Assembly (NCBI RefSeq): GCF_020622065.1
Contig: NZ_JAHRYQ010000001.1
Location: 744,001 to 808,000, forward strand
Reading direction: 5' to 3'
Length of the DNA: 64,000 nt
From: Geothrix sp.
Lineage (GTDB): Bacteria > Acidobacteriota > Holophagae > Holophagales > Holophagaceae
Position numbers and translations under genes: made by a program
Shown: positions 8,570 to 16,523 of the stretch, piece by piece
Layout: every line of letters begins with the position of its first letter
Position numbering within the stretch: position 1 is the first letter of the stretch
The notes under the pieces: model-generated
What the model was told of the DNA's origin: nothing
The model's database searches: none
The model's input: the letters and a program-made list of their open reading frames with translations, nothing else

Positions 8570-9796
8570 CTACTCCGCGCGGATGGCGTCGATGACGACG
8601 AGGTTGGAGGCGCGGTAGGCGGGCAGGAAGCCTGCGGCCAGACCCACGAGGGTGCTTAGGAGGATGCCCGTCAGGACGATGCCCGGCGTGATCTGGGCCG
8701 GGAAGTCCGCCAGCGCCCGGACGGTGAAGGCTCCTGCAGCGCCCACCAGCACGCCGATGACGCCGCCGGCCGCTGACAGCAGCGCGGCCTCCAGCAGGAA
8801 CTGGCGGCGGATGTCCTTCTTCCTGGCCCCCAGGGCCATGCGTACGCCGATCTCCTGGGTGCGCTCGACCACGCTCACCAGCATGATGTTCATGATCACG
8901 ATGCCGCCGACGCCGAGGCTGACGCTGGAGATGAGCATGAGCAGCAGGAAGGCGGCGCTGCTGATGGTCTTCCACAGCTGCTGCAGGCTCTCCTGAGTGA
9001 TGATGCCGAAGGGGTCCGGGTTGCGGAAGCTGGTGTGCCGCATGGCGCGGAACATGGCCCGAACTTCATCCATGGAGGCGTCCAGCCCCTCCACGCCGCC
9101 CCGGGCCTTGATGTGCAGCTCCAGGCTCTCGTTGGCCGCCATGAAGTTCTTCCGGTAGACCTGGAGGGGAAGGTAGATGCGCCCGTCCTGGTTGAAGCCG
9201 ATGCTGCGCCCCTGCTTGGGCATCACACCGATGATGCGGAAGGGCAGGCCGCGGATGAGGATCGTGCGCCCGATGGGATCCAGGTGCGGAAACAGCTCCT
9301 CTTTGGTGTTCGCGCCGATGACGGCCACGGCCTGCGCGGCCTGGTTCTCGCTCTCACTGAAGTAGCGGCCGGATTCCATCTCCAGGTTGAAGAGGATGCC
9401 GAAGTTGGCGGTGGCGCCGATGACGATGACATCGGGCAGGCGCTTGTCGCCGTAGTTCACGGGCATGGCGTTGCCCGTGGCGGCGGAGACCTGGGTGGCC
9501 TCCTTGAGCATGCCGCTGGAGAGGCGCTCGTACTCCGCCCAGGTGATGGGCGGGCGCTTGACCGCGTCCAGGAATTCCTTCCGGCTGCGGATGATGCCGA
9601 ACTTCTGCACGATGAACACATCCGGCGCCAGGACGATGATCTTTTCCTTCACATAGGTGTTCAGGCCGGAGATCACGCCCACCACGGCGACGATGGTGGC
9701 CACGCCGATGATGACGCCCAGCAGCGTGAGGAAGCTGCGTAGGGTGTGCGCCCGGATCGCCCTCAGCGAGGAGCGTAGGAGTTCGGTGAGGTTCAT
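8570..9796 (-). CDS. ABC transporter permease, MacB/FtsX type (first copy)
   Basis: 408 residues. Same architecture as its neighbour: N-terminal membrane helix (LRSFLTLLGVIIGVATIVAVVG), periplasmic MacB-type core domain, and C-terminal FtsX helices around VSVVERTQEIGVRMALGA. Sequence similarity to the downstream permease shows an old duplication. Begins 103 bases after the adaptor gene stop, and the adaptor, this permease and the next follow each other as one operon. MacB-like systems use a cytosolic ATPase to drive mechanotransmission toward a TolC-type channel; neither component is encoded beside these genes. Confidence 0.9.
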   Translation of the reverse strand: MNLTELLRSSLRAIRAHTLRSFLTLLGVIIGVATIVAVVGVISGLNTYVKEKIIVLAPDVFIVQKFGIIRSRKEFLDAVKRPPITWAEYERLSSGMLKEATQVSAATGNAMPVNYGDKRLPDVIVIGATANFGILFNLEMESGRYFSESENQAAQAVAVIGANTKEELFPHLDPIGRTILIRGLPFRIIGVMPKQGRSIGFNQDGRIYLPLQVYRKNFMAANESLELHIKARGGVEGLDASMDEVRAMFRAMRHTSFRNPDPFGIITQESLQQLWKTISSAAFLLLMLISSVSLGVGGIVIMNIMLVSVVERTQEIGVRMALGARKKDIRRQFLLEAALLSAAGGVIGVLVGAAGAFTVRALADFPAQITPGIVLTGILLSTLVGLAAGFLPAYRASNLVVIDAIRAE

Positions 9797-9899
9797 GAAT
9801 GGTCCCGTCAGACCGATGGGCCGGCTTTGCCCGACCAGAAGATGGGGGTCTCGGGGGGCATCGCGAGCAGAGCGAGCCGGCGGTTCCCCCGGATCAGGT

Positions 9900-11120
9900 T
9901 TAGGTCTTCGACTCTTCCTTCTTCTTCGCCTTCTCCACGCGGACGGCCTCGCCGCCCTTCAGGTCGCGGAGGGCGCGGTTGGGCCCCGTGATGAGCGTTT
10001 CGCCGCCCTTGAGGCCGGAGAGCACTTCCACGGACAGGTCGCCCATGAGGCCCGTCTTCACGGGGACGAACTTGGCTTTGCCACCTTCCTGCAGGAAGAC
10101 ACCTTCCTCTTCCCTGGGGGCGCCGGGCTTGTGGGTTTCACCGGGCTTGAGCTTGATCTCGCGCATGACCAGGGCCTGGAAGGGGATGGTCAGGGCCTGC
10201 TCACGGCTGCCCGTGAAGATGTCGGCCTGGGCCGAAAGGCCGGGCTTGATGGTGAGGGGGGGATTCTTGATCCAGACCTTCACCTTGAACTTGGTGGCCT
10301 CGTTGGCGCTGGTCTTGAGGATGGGGCTGCCGCCCACTTCCGTGACCTGCCCCTGGAAGGTCTGGTTGGGGTAGGCGTCGATGCGCACCTGGGCTTCTTC
10401 GCCGAGCTTCACGCTGGGGATGGAGGCTTCGTCCACTTCCATTTCCGCTTCGACCTTGCTCATGTCGGAGACGGTGAGCAGCACGGTGCCGGCCTGATTC
10501 TGGATGCCGGGGACGGCGGTCTCCCCCAGCTCGATCCGGCGGGCGGTCACCACGCCGTCCATGGGCGAGGAGATCGTGGAATACCCCAGGCCCACATGGG
10601 ACTGGTTCACATTGGCCTTCGCCTGGTCGGCGCGGCGGCGCGAGGTCTCCTGGGCCGCCTGGGCTGTCTCGAAGGCCGTCTTGGCGCGCTCGAAGTCGGC
10701 AGCCGAGATGATGCCCGCCGTGCGATTGGCCTTCGCCCGCTCAAAATCGGAGCGGGCCTGGGCGAGGTTCGCCGTAGTGGAGATCAGGTCCGACTGGGTG
10801 GCCTGGAGGTTGGCCTGCATGGCGTCCGCATTGGCCCGGGCGCTGCGGGGGTCGATTTCCATGAGGAACTGGCCCTTGGTGACCCGGTCGCCTTCCTTGA
10901 CGGCCAGCCGGGTGACTTGGCCCATGACATTCGCGGAGATGTCGGCCTTGGTCACGGCCTGGACCTTGCCGTTGGCGCTGACTTTCGACTGGAGGTTCTC
11001 CCGGCCCACGGTGGCGACCTGCACGCCGATGCCCTTGTCCCTCATGCCGGCGAGGCTCAGGCCGCCGATCAGGACGACCGCCAGTCCTCCACCGAGGATC
11101 CACAGCTTTTTCCGCTTCAT
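9900..11120 (-). CDS. Periplasmic adaptor (membrane fusion protein), MacA/HlyD type
   Basis: 406 residues from ATG 11120, which follows GGGGAGGCCTTTGAC, a good ribosome site; the frame upstream of it lacks protein character. N-terminal membrane anchor (LWILGGGLAVVLIGGLSLAG), a split biotinyl-lipoyl domain (SANVMGQVTRLAVKEGD and GYSTISSPMDGVVTARR) interrupted by a long alpha-helical hairpin rich in Ala, Arg and Gln (~95-190), then beta-barrel and membrane-proximal parts, ending in a Lys/Glu-rich tail. It should bridge the two permeases downstream to an outer-membrane channel. Confidence 0.9.
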   Translation of the reverse strand: MKRKKLWILGGGLAVVLIGGLSLAGMRDKGIGVQVATVGRENLQSKVSANGKVQAVTKADISANVMGQVTRLAVKEGDRVTKGQFLMEIDPRSARANADAMQANLQATQSDLISTTANLAQARSDFERAKANRTAGIISAADFERAKTAFETAQAAQETSRRRADQAKANVNQSHVGLGYSTISSPMDGVVTARRIELGETAVPGIQNQAGTVLLTVSDMSKVEAEMEVDEASIPSVKLGEEAQVRIDAYPNQTFQGQVTEVGGSPILKTSANEATKFKVKVWIKNPPLTIKPGLSAQADIFTGSREQALTIPFQALVMREIKLKPGETHKPGAPREEEGVFLQEGGKAKFVPVKTGLMGDLSVEVLSGLKGGETLITGPNRALRDLKGGEAVRVEKAKKKEESKT

Positions 11121-11201
11121 GTCAAAGGCCTCCCCAAGGGGCTGAACGCATCTAATCTTCGCGCCTAATTCTCCGGGGTTTAGTGCAGGCTTGGATCTAT
11201 A

Positions 11202-11220
11202 AATGAAAAAAATTTTCATT
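11202..11220. promoter_or_regulatory. Fur-box-like palindrome upstream of the TonB receptor
   Basis: AATGAAAAAAATTTTCATT has perfect 8-bp arms around AAA. Aligned to the 7-1-7 Fur consensus (TGATAAT-n-ATTATCA), 11 of 14 positions agree. It lies in the AT-rich divergent space between the adaptor gene and the TonB-dependent receptor, about 45 bases before the receptor start. Confidence 0.55.
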
Positions 11221-11263
11221 GACGGAACAGGGACTTCAATTAGAAAATAATTTCATCTAGGAG

Positions 11264-13666
11264 ATGCCCTTCGTGTCGCACCGCTGTTTCGGTCCCACCC
11301 TCCTCGCCCTTCTCGCCGCCGGACCGGCGTTCGCCGCCGCGGCCACCAGCGGCCAGCTGTCGGGTCGGGTGGCCGATGACCAGGGCCGAGCCGTGGCGGG
11401 GGCCAGCCTGACCCTCGCCAATCCCGTGTCGGGCTACCGACAGCGGGTGCGAAGCGATGCCCGCGGAGCCTTCGCCTTCCAGAATGTGCCCTTCAACACC
11501 TATCACCTGGACACTCAGGCCACGGGCCTGATGCCCAGCCATCTCGATGTGGACATCCACAGTCAGCTGCCCCTCCAGGTGACCGTGAGCCTCAAGCCCG
11601 AGGGTGCCGTGGTGGTGGTGGAGGAGAACCTGCGGCTGGTGGAGGACCATCCCAGCACCCACATCGACATCGACAAGACCACCATCGAGCGCACCCCGGC
11701 GGCCGTGCAGAGCCGGGCCATGGAGAGCATCCTGCTCACCACGCCGGGTTTCATCGCTGACGAGAACGGCCGCTTCCACTTCCGGGGCAGCCACGGGCAG
11801 ATGACCTATGTGGTGGATGGCATCCCCGTCTCGGATCAGATGCACGCCTCCTTCAGCAACAGCCTGGATCCCTCCCAGGTGGAGAGCATGGAGGTCATCA
11901 CGGGCGGCATTTCGGCGGAGTACGGCGGCAAGCCCGTGGTGGTGGTGAACCTCACCACCAAGTCGGGGCTCGGCACCCCGGACGGGTTCGAGGGCGAGGC
12001 CTCCTTCGGCGTCTCGCGCTTCAACACTTCCGAAGCCGGGTTCAATGCGCGGGGCGGGAAGGCCGCTTTCGGCTGGTTCGTGAGTGCCGCCGCCAGCGAA
12101 AGCGACCGGTTCCTGGACCCCGTCAACTTCGACAACCTGCACAACCACGGGAAGACCGGGCGGCTCTTCTCGCGCTTCGACTGGATCCTCGGCAGCCGGG
12201 ACACCCTCCGCTTCTCGCTGTCCGGGGGCCGCACGGACCGCGAGGTGGTCAATCTGGCTTCCCAGCAGCTGCGGGGCCAGGATCAGCGCGCCGCCACCTC
12301 GGACTTCAATGCGAGCCTGGCCTGGGCCCACCTGTTCAGCGCGAGCCAGAGCCTGGATGCCTCCCTGTTCTTCCGGGCCTCCCGGGCGGAGCTGAAGCCC
12401 AGCGAAGACCTGGCGGACGGCTTCACGGCGGGCGGCCACCGCGATGTCCCGTACTGGGCGAAGCAGGATCGCAGCCTGGACAACCTCGGCGTCCAGGTGT
12501 CCTTCACGCAGCGGTGGGGCCAGGAGAACCTGCTGAAGGTGGGGCTCCAGCGCATCGCCTTCCCCCTTCACGAGCGGTTCCGCTTCGCCCTCACCGACGA
12601 TGCCCAGGCCGCGGGCCCCTCGGATCCTCTATACCCCTACACCCCCGCCGGCGGTGGAAACCTGTTCCGCTTCGAGGCGAGCCTGCGTCCCACGCTGACC
12701 TCGGCCTTTCTCCAGAACGACATCCACCTGGGCTCGTTCTTCCTGGCGCTGGGCCTCCGCCACGATGCCTACACCGTGGCCGACCTCTCCGACAACCTGC
12801 TGCAGCCCCGCCTGGGGTTGAGCTACCGCGTGGATGCCACGGGCACGGTCTTCCGCGCCTCCTACGACCGCCTGATGATCCTGCGGGAGCACGAGAACCT
12901 GGCCCTGTCGCTGTCCCAGCAGGCCTGGGACCTGGGGCCCTACGCGGGCACACCCCGGCAGCCCCTGCGGCCCGAGCGCCAGCATTCGTACAGCTACGGC
13001 GTGGAGCAGCAGTTGGGCAAGGCCGGCCGCCTCATGCTGGAGTACTGGGAGAAGCAGAGCCGCAATGCGGGCGACAACGCCCAGTTCCTCAACACCGGCC
13101 TGCTGTTCCCGGTGGGCGCCGACCGGGGGATCTTCCGGGGCATGAACCTGCGTCTGGACCTGGTGCCCGTGAAGGGCTGGTCGGCCTACCTGAGCCTGGG
13201 CCGCACCCGGGCCATCTTCCAGGCGCCCCTGGTGGGCGGCCTCCAGCTGGAGGCCCCCGAGGCCGCGGCCGGCGAGCGCTTCCTCATCGACCACGACCAG
13301 AAGCTGAGCGTCCAGGCGGGGCTCACCTATGAGCACGAGGGGCTCACGGCGCAGGTGATCGGCCGCTACGACTCGGGCCTGGTGGCCAGCGATCCCGCCC
13401 AGGTCGACGGGAATCCCGACTACGCCTTCGGCGCGGGGTATGTCCAGAAGGATTCCGAGGGTACCTGGCGGATCAAACCGCGCACCACCTGGAACCTGAG
13501 CCTGGGGAAGGAGTGGGCCATCTCCGGGCGGCGGCGCCTGGCCCTGGGCCTGGACCTGCTGAACGCCACGGACGAGCGGGGCCTCTACAACTTCCTCAGC
13601 ACCTTCGGCGGCACCCATGTCGTCCCTCCCCGCACCCTGGCGGCGCGGGTGAAGTGGAAGTTCTGA
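11264..13666 (+). CDS. TonB-dependent outer-membrane receptor, probably for heme or a ferric chelate
   Basis: Up to 800 residues. Order: signal peptide (about 1-26), carboxypeptidase-regulatory-like beta-sandwich (SGQLSGRVADDQGRAVAGAS), plug domain (FRGSHGQMTYVVDGIPVSDQ ... VITGGISAEYGGKP), then a long beta-barrel ending WKF with a C-terminal aromatic, as usual for outer-membrane proteins. ATG 11264 abuts AGGAG with no spacer; GTG 11273 in the same frame is nine bases from it and may be the true start, which also gives a cleaner signal peptide. A Fur-box-like palindrome lies upstream and a HemS-like gene downstream, so iron or heme uptake is inferred. The ligand is not readable. Confidence 0.88.
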   Translation: MPFVSHRCFGPTLLALLAAGPAFAAAATSGQLSGRVADDQGRAVAGASLTLANPVSGYRQRVRSDARGAFAFQNVPFNTYHLDTQATGLMPSHLDVDIHSQLPLQVTVSLKPEGAVVVVEENLRLVEDHPSTHIDIDKTTIERTPAAVQSRAMESILLTTPGFIADENGRFHFRGSHGQMTYVVDGIPVSDQMHASFSNSLDPSQVESMEVITGGISAEYGGKPVVVVNLTTKSGLGTPDGFEGEASFGVSRFNTSEAGFNARGGKAAFGWFVSAAASESDRFLDPVNFDNLHNHGKTGRLFSRFDWILGSRDTLRFSLSGGRTDREVVNLASQQLRGQDQRAATSDFNASLAWAHLFSASQSLDASLFFRASRAELKPSEDLADGFTAGGHRDVPYWAKQDRSLDNLGVQVSFTQRWGQENLLKVGLQRIAFPLHERFRFALTDDAQAAGPSDPLYPYTPAGGGNLFRFEASLRPTLTSAFLQNDIHLGSFFLALGLRHDAYTVADLSDNLLQPRLGLSYRVDATGTVFRASYDRLMILREHENLALSLSQQAWDLGPYAGTPRQPLRPERQHSYSYGVEQQLGKAGRLMLEYWEKQSRNAGDNAQFLNTGLLFPVGADRGIFRGMNLRLDLVPVKGWSAYLSLGRTRAIFQAPLVGGLQLEAPEAAAGERFLIDHDQKLSVQAGLTYEHEGLTAQVIGRYDSGLVASDPAQVDGNPDYAFGAGYVQKDSEGTWRIKPRTTWNLSLGKEWAISGRRRLALGLDLLNATDERGLYNFLSTFGGTHVVPPRTLAARVKWKF

Positions 13667-13687
13667 CCCGGTTGTGATAAAAATCAT

Positions 13688-13706
13688 ATTGAGACTTATT
13701 CTCAAT
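13688..13706. promoter_or_regulatory. Fur-box-like operator overlapping a promoter
   Basis: ATTGAGACTTATTCTCAAT has perfect 7-bp arms. Its core differs from the common Fur form TGAGAAT-n-ATTCTCA at a single base. It is placed directly before a perfect -10 hexamer and so covers the -35/spacer region, the classical position for a repressor. A second short dyad TGATAAAAATCA precedes it (13675-13686). Confidence 0.65.
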
Positions 13707-13708
13707 TG

Positions 13709-13714
13709 TATAAT
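13709..13714 (+). promoter_or_regulatory. -10 promoter element TATAAT
   Basis: Perfect TATAAT in an otherwise very GC-rich region, about 60 bases before the small ORF at 13777. TTGAGA at 13689 is a possible but short-spaced (14 bases) -35 element and lies inside the Fur-like operator. Confidence 0.6.
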
Positions 13715-13776
13715 CTGATCTCGACGCGACCGCCGGGATCCTTCCTGGTCCGCTGCTGCCGTTCAGGGGAGGTCCG

Positions 13777-13947
13777 ATGATCCGTGTCCGGGGTTCCGTG
13801 GAAGCCTTCAGGACCCTGCTCCTGGCGCCGGAGGACACGGCCCTGCCCGACGGGGGACCCCTGGCGGCGACGGATCGCAGCGCAGATCGTCGGGGATCGC
13901 CCGCCACTGGACCGGTCTCGGCCCGGGAGGTACAGCATGCCGGGTGA
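13777..13947 (+). CDS. Small ORF (56 residues) translationally coupled to the HemS-like gene
   Basis: ATG 13777 follows AGGGGAGG at ideal spacing, the strongest ribosome site in this locus. The frame ends at TGA 13945-13947, inside the start region of the next gene (ATG 13937, 11-base overlap). The product is short and polar with no membrane segment. The position between a Fur-like promoter and hemS is where other bacteria carry the small hemin uptake protein HemP, but only a weak resemblance (VSAREV) can be seen and the typical HemP C-terminus is absent. It may be a real small protein or a leader peptide. Confidence 0.45.
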   Translation: MIRVRGSVEAFRTLLLAPEDTALPDGGPLAATDRSADRRGSPATGPVSAREVQHAG

Positions 13948-14956
13948 GGGAGACTGGATCGCCTCGTTCCAGACGGTTCATCGGGGGGCGAAACCCGGCG
14001 GGCTCTCGGACCTGGAGGCCCTGCATGCCCGGGAGGATGTCCGGCTCATGCCCCTGCAGCGGAATGCGAAGGGCCTCCTCCTGGACCTTCCCTCCCTGGG
14101 GCGCGTGGACTACACCACCCGCAACGCCTGCGTGACCTGCACCCGGCGGGAGGCCGTGAAGAGCGTCCTGCCCGTGGGGGAGGGGGCCACCTTGTTCGGA
14201 GACGGCGACGGCCTGCGTTGGCTGGACGGTTCCTGGCGCCACACCGTGGCGGTCCTCAGCCGCAGCATGGATTTCACCGGCACGCCGCCCTGCCTGCTCC
14301 TCTTTGGGGAAACGGGGGAGCTGGCCCATCAGGTCACGCTGCCGGACCCTGAGGCCTGGGAGGCCTTCATCGCCCTGGTCCGCCGCCACCATGGCTGCTG
14401 GAATTGCCTCAGCCACCGACCCACGACCGCCGGGCCGGCCACCGCAGCCCAGGGGGCGTGCCCGATCTGGATGCTGCGCGAAGCCTGGAGCGGGGCCGGG
14501 TCGGAACGGGATCTGGAGATCCGGCTGGGGGGTCTGGGCCTGGATCGCCTCCTGGCCCTCCGGGCCATGGAGGGGCTCTACACCTCTCTCATCACCGTGC
14601 AGGACCTGGCTTCTGTTCTCGCGGGGCTGGCGGCTTCGGGCCTGCCGGTCCACGCGCAGGTCGGAAACCGTCACTGCACCCAGGTGCTGGAGTCTCCGAT
14701 TGGGGACCTGACCCTGGGCCCCGGAGACTGGAAGATCCACCTGGATGGCGCCCTTCTCACGCTCGATCCCTCGGGGCTCGACACCCTCTGGTCCGTCGCA
14801 CAACCCAGCCCTTCTGGAGAGCGGCACCGCCTTGAGTGCTATGACGCGGCGGGCGGGCGCGTCCTGGTCCTGTCGAGCCCCCAGGATCCCTGTCCCCTGG
14901 TGCACCTTGGATGGCAGCGCCTGCTGGGCCGGCTCGACGGCGGGTCCTTTCACTGA
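13937..14956 (+). CDS. hemS: HemS/ChuS-like heme-utilisation protein
   Basis: 339 residues from ATG 13937, which follows GGGAGG at six bases; this is the usual HemS length. Two HemS repeats can be followed: the first with LGRVDYTTRNACVTC and RSMDFTGTPPCLLLF, then a linker; the second ending GDWKIHLDGALL ... LWSVAQPSPSGERHRLECYD, close to the HemS/ChuX pattern of a Trp-Val-Val-x-Lys-Pro strand followed by a Ser-Leu-Glu-x-(F/Y)-Asp strand. Cytosolic heme binding or degradation is known for the family. Extra cysteines (CVTCTRR, CWNC) are unusual for HemS and might matter for metal or redox. The Fur-like promoter upstream supports iron control. Confidence 0.72.
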   Translation: MPGEGDWIASFQTVHRGAKPGGLSDLEALHAREDVRLMPLQRNAKGLLLDLPSLGRVDYTTRNACVTCTRREAVKSVLPVGEGATLFGDGDGLRWLDGSWRHTVAVLSRSMDFTGTPPCLLLFGETGELAHQVTLPDPEAWEAFIALVRRHHGCWNCLSHRPTTAGPATAAQGACPIWMLREAWSGAGSERDLEIRLGGLGLDRLLALRAMEGLYTSLITVQDLASVLAGLAASGLPVHAQVGNRHCTQVLESPIGDLTLGPGDWKIHLDGALLTLDPSGLDTLWSVAQPSPSGERHRLECYDAAGGRVLVLSSPQDPCPLVHLGWQRLLGRLDGGSFH

Positions 14957-14982
14957 CCAGGGCCCGGCCGTGCTGGACTTCT

Positions 14983-15027
14983 CCAGACCCGAAAGGGCCG
15001 CCCCGGGGGCGGCCCTTTCGGGTCTGG
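14983..15027. terminator. Perfect 22-bp inverted repeat between convergent genes (bidirectional terminator)
   Basis: The arms, starting CCAGACCCGAAAGGG on the left, are exactly complementary over 22 bases, with a single G at the centre. It fills the gap between the hemS stop (14956) and the stop of the opposing barrel gene (15037). There is no T-tract on either side, so it is not a canonical intrinsic terminator, but position and stability fit a two-way transcription block. Confidence 0.75.
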
Positions 15028-15036
15028 TTGGAAGGC

Positions 15037-15882
15037 CTACTTCCCCTTGGTGAAGGGGTGTTCGAAGCTCAGGTAGAGGAAGATGGCCTTCTCGCCGCGG
15101 CTGGCGCCCACGCCGATGGGCACCGCAACGCCGGGCACGATCTGGAGGCCGCTGGGGAAGGTGTGGGCCCAGCGGATGCCGGGGGAGATGAAGGCGCTCT
15201 GGGTGGGCTGCCGCACCCCTGGGCCCGCCACCACCTCGCCGCTGGTGTAGGCGAACTCCAGGAGCAGGTTGACATCCTGCCGGGCCAGCCAGACGAAGCT
15301 CTGGCCGATGTTCGTGGTGCCGATGTCGGCCTGGTGGCCAAGCAGGTCCTTGGCGTGGGGCGTGTAGGTGTAGCCCAGGTTCATGTGGGTCACGAACCGG
15401 TCGCTGAGCACCACGCTGAGGGGCAGATTGACCTGAAGGCCAGGATTCCCGTTGCCGCGCCCCTGGTTGTGGTTGCCCGTGGGCAGCAGGACGGACAGAC
15501 GCGGCGAGAAGGCCACGACTGACGAACCATCGCCCAGCGCCTGATAGCGGTAGTTCAGGGCGAGGTCGCCCATGCCGCGGCGGCCGCCGTCGGGCGACGA
15601 AGCCAGCCGCTGCACCGGCGCCGTGAGGCTCAGCTGATGGCGCTGGCCGCCCCAGGGCCACTCCTCCGTGAAGGTGTAGACCCAATCTCCGCTGCGCTGG
15701 AGCCGGGAGAAGGTCTGGATGTGCTGGATGACGCCCGTTTCCTGGTTGTAGGCCTCTTCCAGGAGGAAGGAATTGTCCTGGATGGGGGTAGGGCGGGAGG
15801 GTTCCTGGGCGCCAAGGGCGTTGCTGAAAACGGCGGCGAGCACCAGGGCGAGGGCGGGGGAAGAGGAGGATGGCTGTCGCAT
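15037..15882 (-). CDS. Outer-membrane beta-barrel transporter-like protein (MetA-pathway of phenol degradation family)
   Basis: 281 residues from ATG 15882; a TTG start seven codons upstream would lie inside an operator-like palindrome and is less likely. Signal peptide to about residue 25 (ALALVLAAVFSNALGAQ), then alternating beta strands typical of the 'transporter' barrel family, such as MGDLALNYRYQAL, FSPRLSVLLPTGNHNQG and FISPGIRWAHTFPSGLQIVPG, ending LYLSFEHPF. No ribosome site precedes the ATG. A Fur-box-like palindrome touches the start and a Crp/Fnr-like dyad lies about 55 bases upstream, so iron- and oxygen- or nitrogen-linked control is suggested. The transported molecule is unknown. 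Confidence 0.78.
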   Translation of the reverse strand: MRQPSSSSPALALVLAAVFSNALGAQEPSRPTPIQDNSFLLEEAYNQETGVIQHIQTFSRLQRSGDWVYTFTEEWPWGGQRHQLSLTAPVQRLASSPDGGRRGMGDLALNYRYQALGDGSSVVAFSPRLSVLLPTGNHNQGRGNGNPGLQVNLPLSVVLSDRFVTHMNLGYTYTPHAKDLLGHQADIGTTNIGQSFVWLARQDVNLLLEFAYTSGEVVAGPGVRQPTQSAFISPGIRWAHTFPSGLQIVPGVAVPIGVGASRGEKAIFLYLSFEHPFTKGK

Positions 15883-15883
15883 G

Positions 15884-15906
15884 ATTTTGATATTGAGTAT
15901 CAAAAT
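15884..15906. promoter_or_regulatory. Fur-box-like palindrome at the start of the barrel gene
   Basis: Perfect 9-bp arms ATTTTGATA and TATCAAAAT around TTGAG. The core TGATATTGAGTATCA agrees with the 7-1-7 Fur consensus at 12 of 14 positions. It lies immediately upstream of ATG 15882 in the minus orientation. Confidence 0.62.
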
Positions 15907-15933
15907 CTAATAAAACAATACCTTGAGGTCAGG

Positions 15934-15951
15934 AAGTGATCGGGATCACTT
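15934..15951. promoter_or_regulatory. Crp/Fnr-type dyad
   Basis: AAGTGATCGGGATCACTT has perfect 8-bp arms around GG, i.e. GTGAT-N4-ATCAC, the geometry of Crp/Fnr-family sites. It is centred about 60 bases before the barrel gene start and overlaps the 3' end of the HAMP gene. Confidence 0.45.
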
Positions 15952-16515
15952 GGGCCAGCCGGGACCCCCGAGAGACCACCGCGACAGAGTTCCATCCAGA
16001 TCGGCGAGCTCCCGGGCGGCCGAGGGAAGATCTCCCGCAGCCACCGATTGCCGGGCCTGGTCGAGACCGGTCCGCAGGGTCGCCAGATCGGACTGGAGAG
16101 TGTCCAGGGCGCGGCTCGTGGCCTCGGACAGGACGCCCAGCTGATCGTCCGGACGGATGCGGGCGTGGGGTGCGAGCTGCCGTTCGGCCAGGCCTTCCAT
16201 GACCAGGCGGAACCGATAGAGGGGCCCCGCGATGCGGTGGCTGAGGATCACCACGAAGGCCGTCACCAGGGAGGTGGAGAGCGCCAGGCTGAAGCCCGCG
16301 AGGATGAGGACCAGGGGCAGCAGCATCTGATCGAGGGAGCGGTAGGCGGCGTGGGCCGAAGCCAGGCCTGCCTGCAGCTCGCTGTCCATGAAGACATAAA
16401 GACCAAAGGCGAAGGTCCCCGTGAGCACCACCTGGAGCAGGACGAAGGCTCCAGCCAGACGGAGCTGGAACCGGGTGTCGATGAGGACGATGCGGCGCTG
16501 ACGGCCCTGGCTCAT
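15946..16515 (-). CDS. Inner-membrane HAMP-domain protein without output domain
   Basis: 189 residues from ATG 16515 (GAGG ribosome site eight bases upstream). Two membrane helices (roughly 17-39 and 62-85 from the start) flank a short periplasmic loop. Then comes a HAMP domain with SHRIAGPLYRF, the form seen in redox-associated membrane sensors, and a C-terminal amphipathic helix rich in Arg, Leu and Ala. There is no kinase, cyclase or methyl-accepting region. It follows the tetraheme cytochrome gene by eight bases in one operon with a porin, so it may anchor or sense the state of that cytochrome. This role is inference. Confidence 0.75.
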   Translation of the reverse strand: MSQGRQRRIVLIDTRFQLRLAGAFVLLQVVLTGTFAFGLYVFMDSELQAGLASAHAAYRSLDQMLLPLVLILAGFSLALSTSLVTAFVVILSHRIAGPLYRFRLVMEGLAERQLAPHARIRPDDQLGVLSEATSRALDTLQSDLATLRTGLDQARQSVAAGDLPSAARELADLDGTLSRWSLGGPGWPK

Positions 16516-16523
16516 GGCAGACC

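Noticed and set aside
8568..8975. N-terminal extension of the second permease upstream of ATG 8567
   Set aside because: The extra 136 residues are Arg/His/Pro-rich, lie inside the preceding permease gene in another frame, and the family begins at the MNRRK start.
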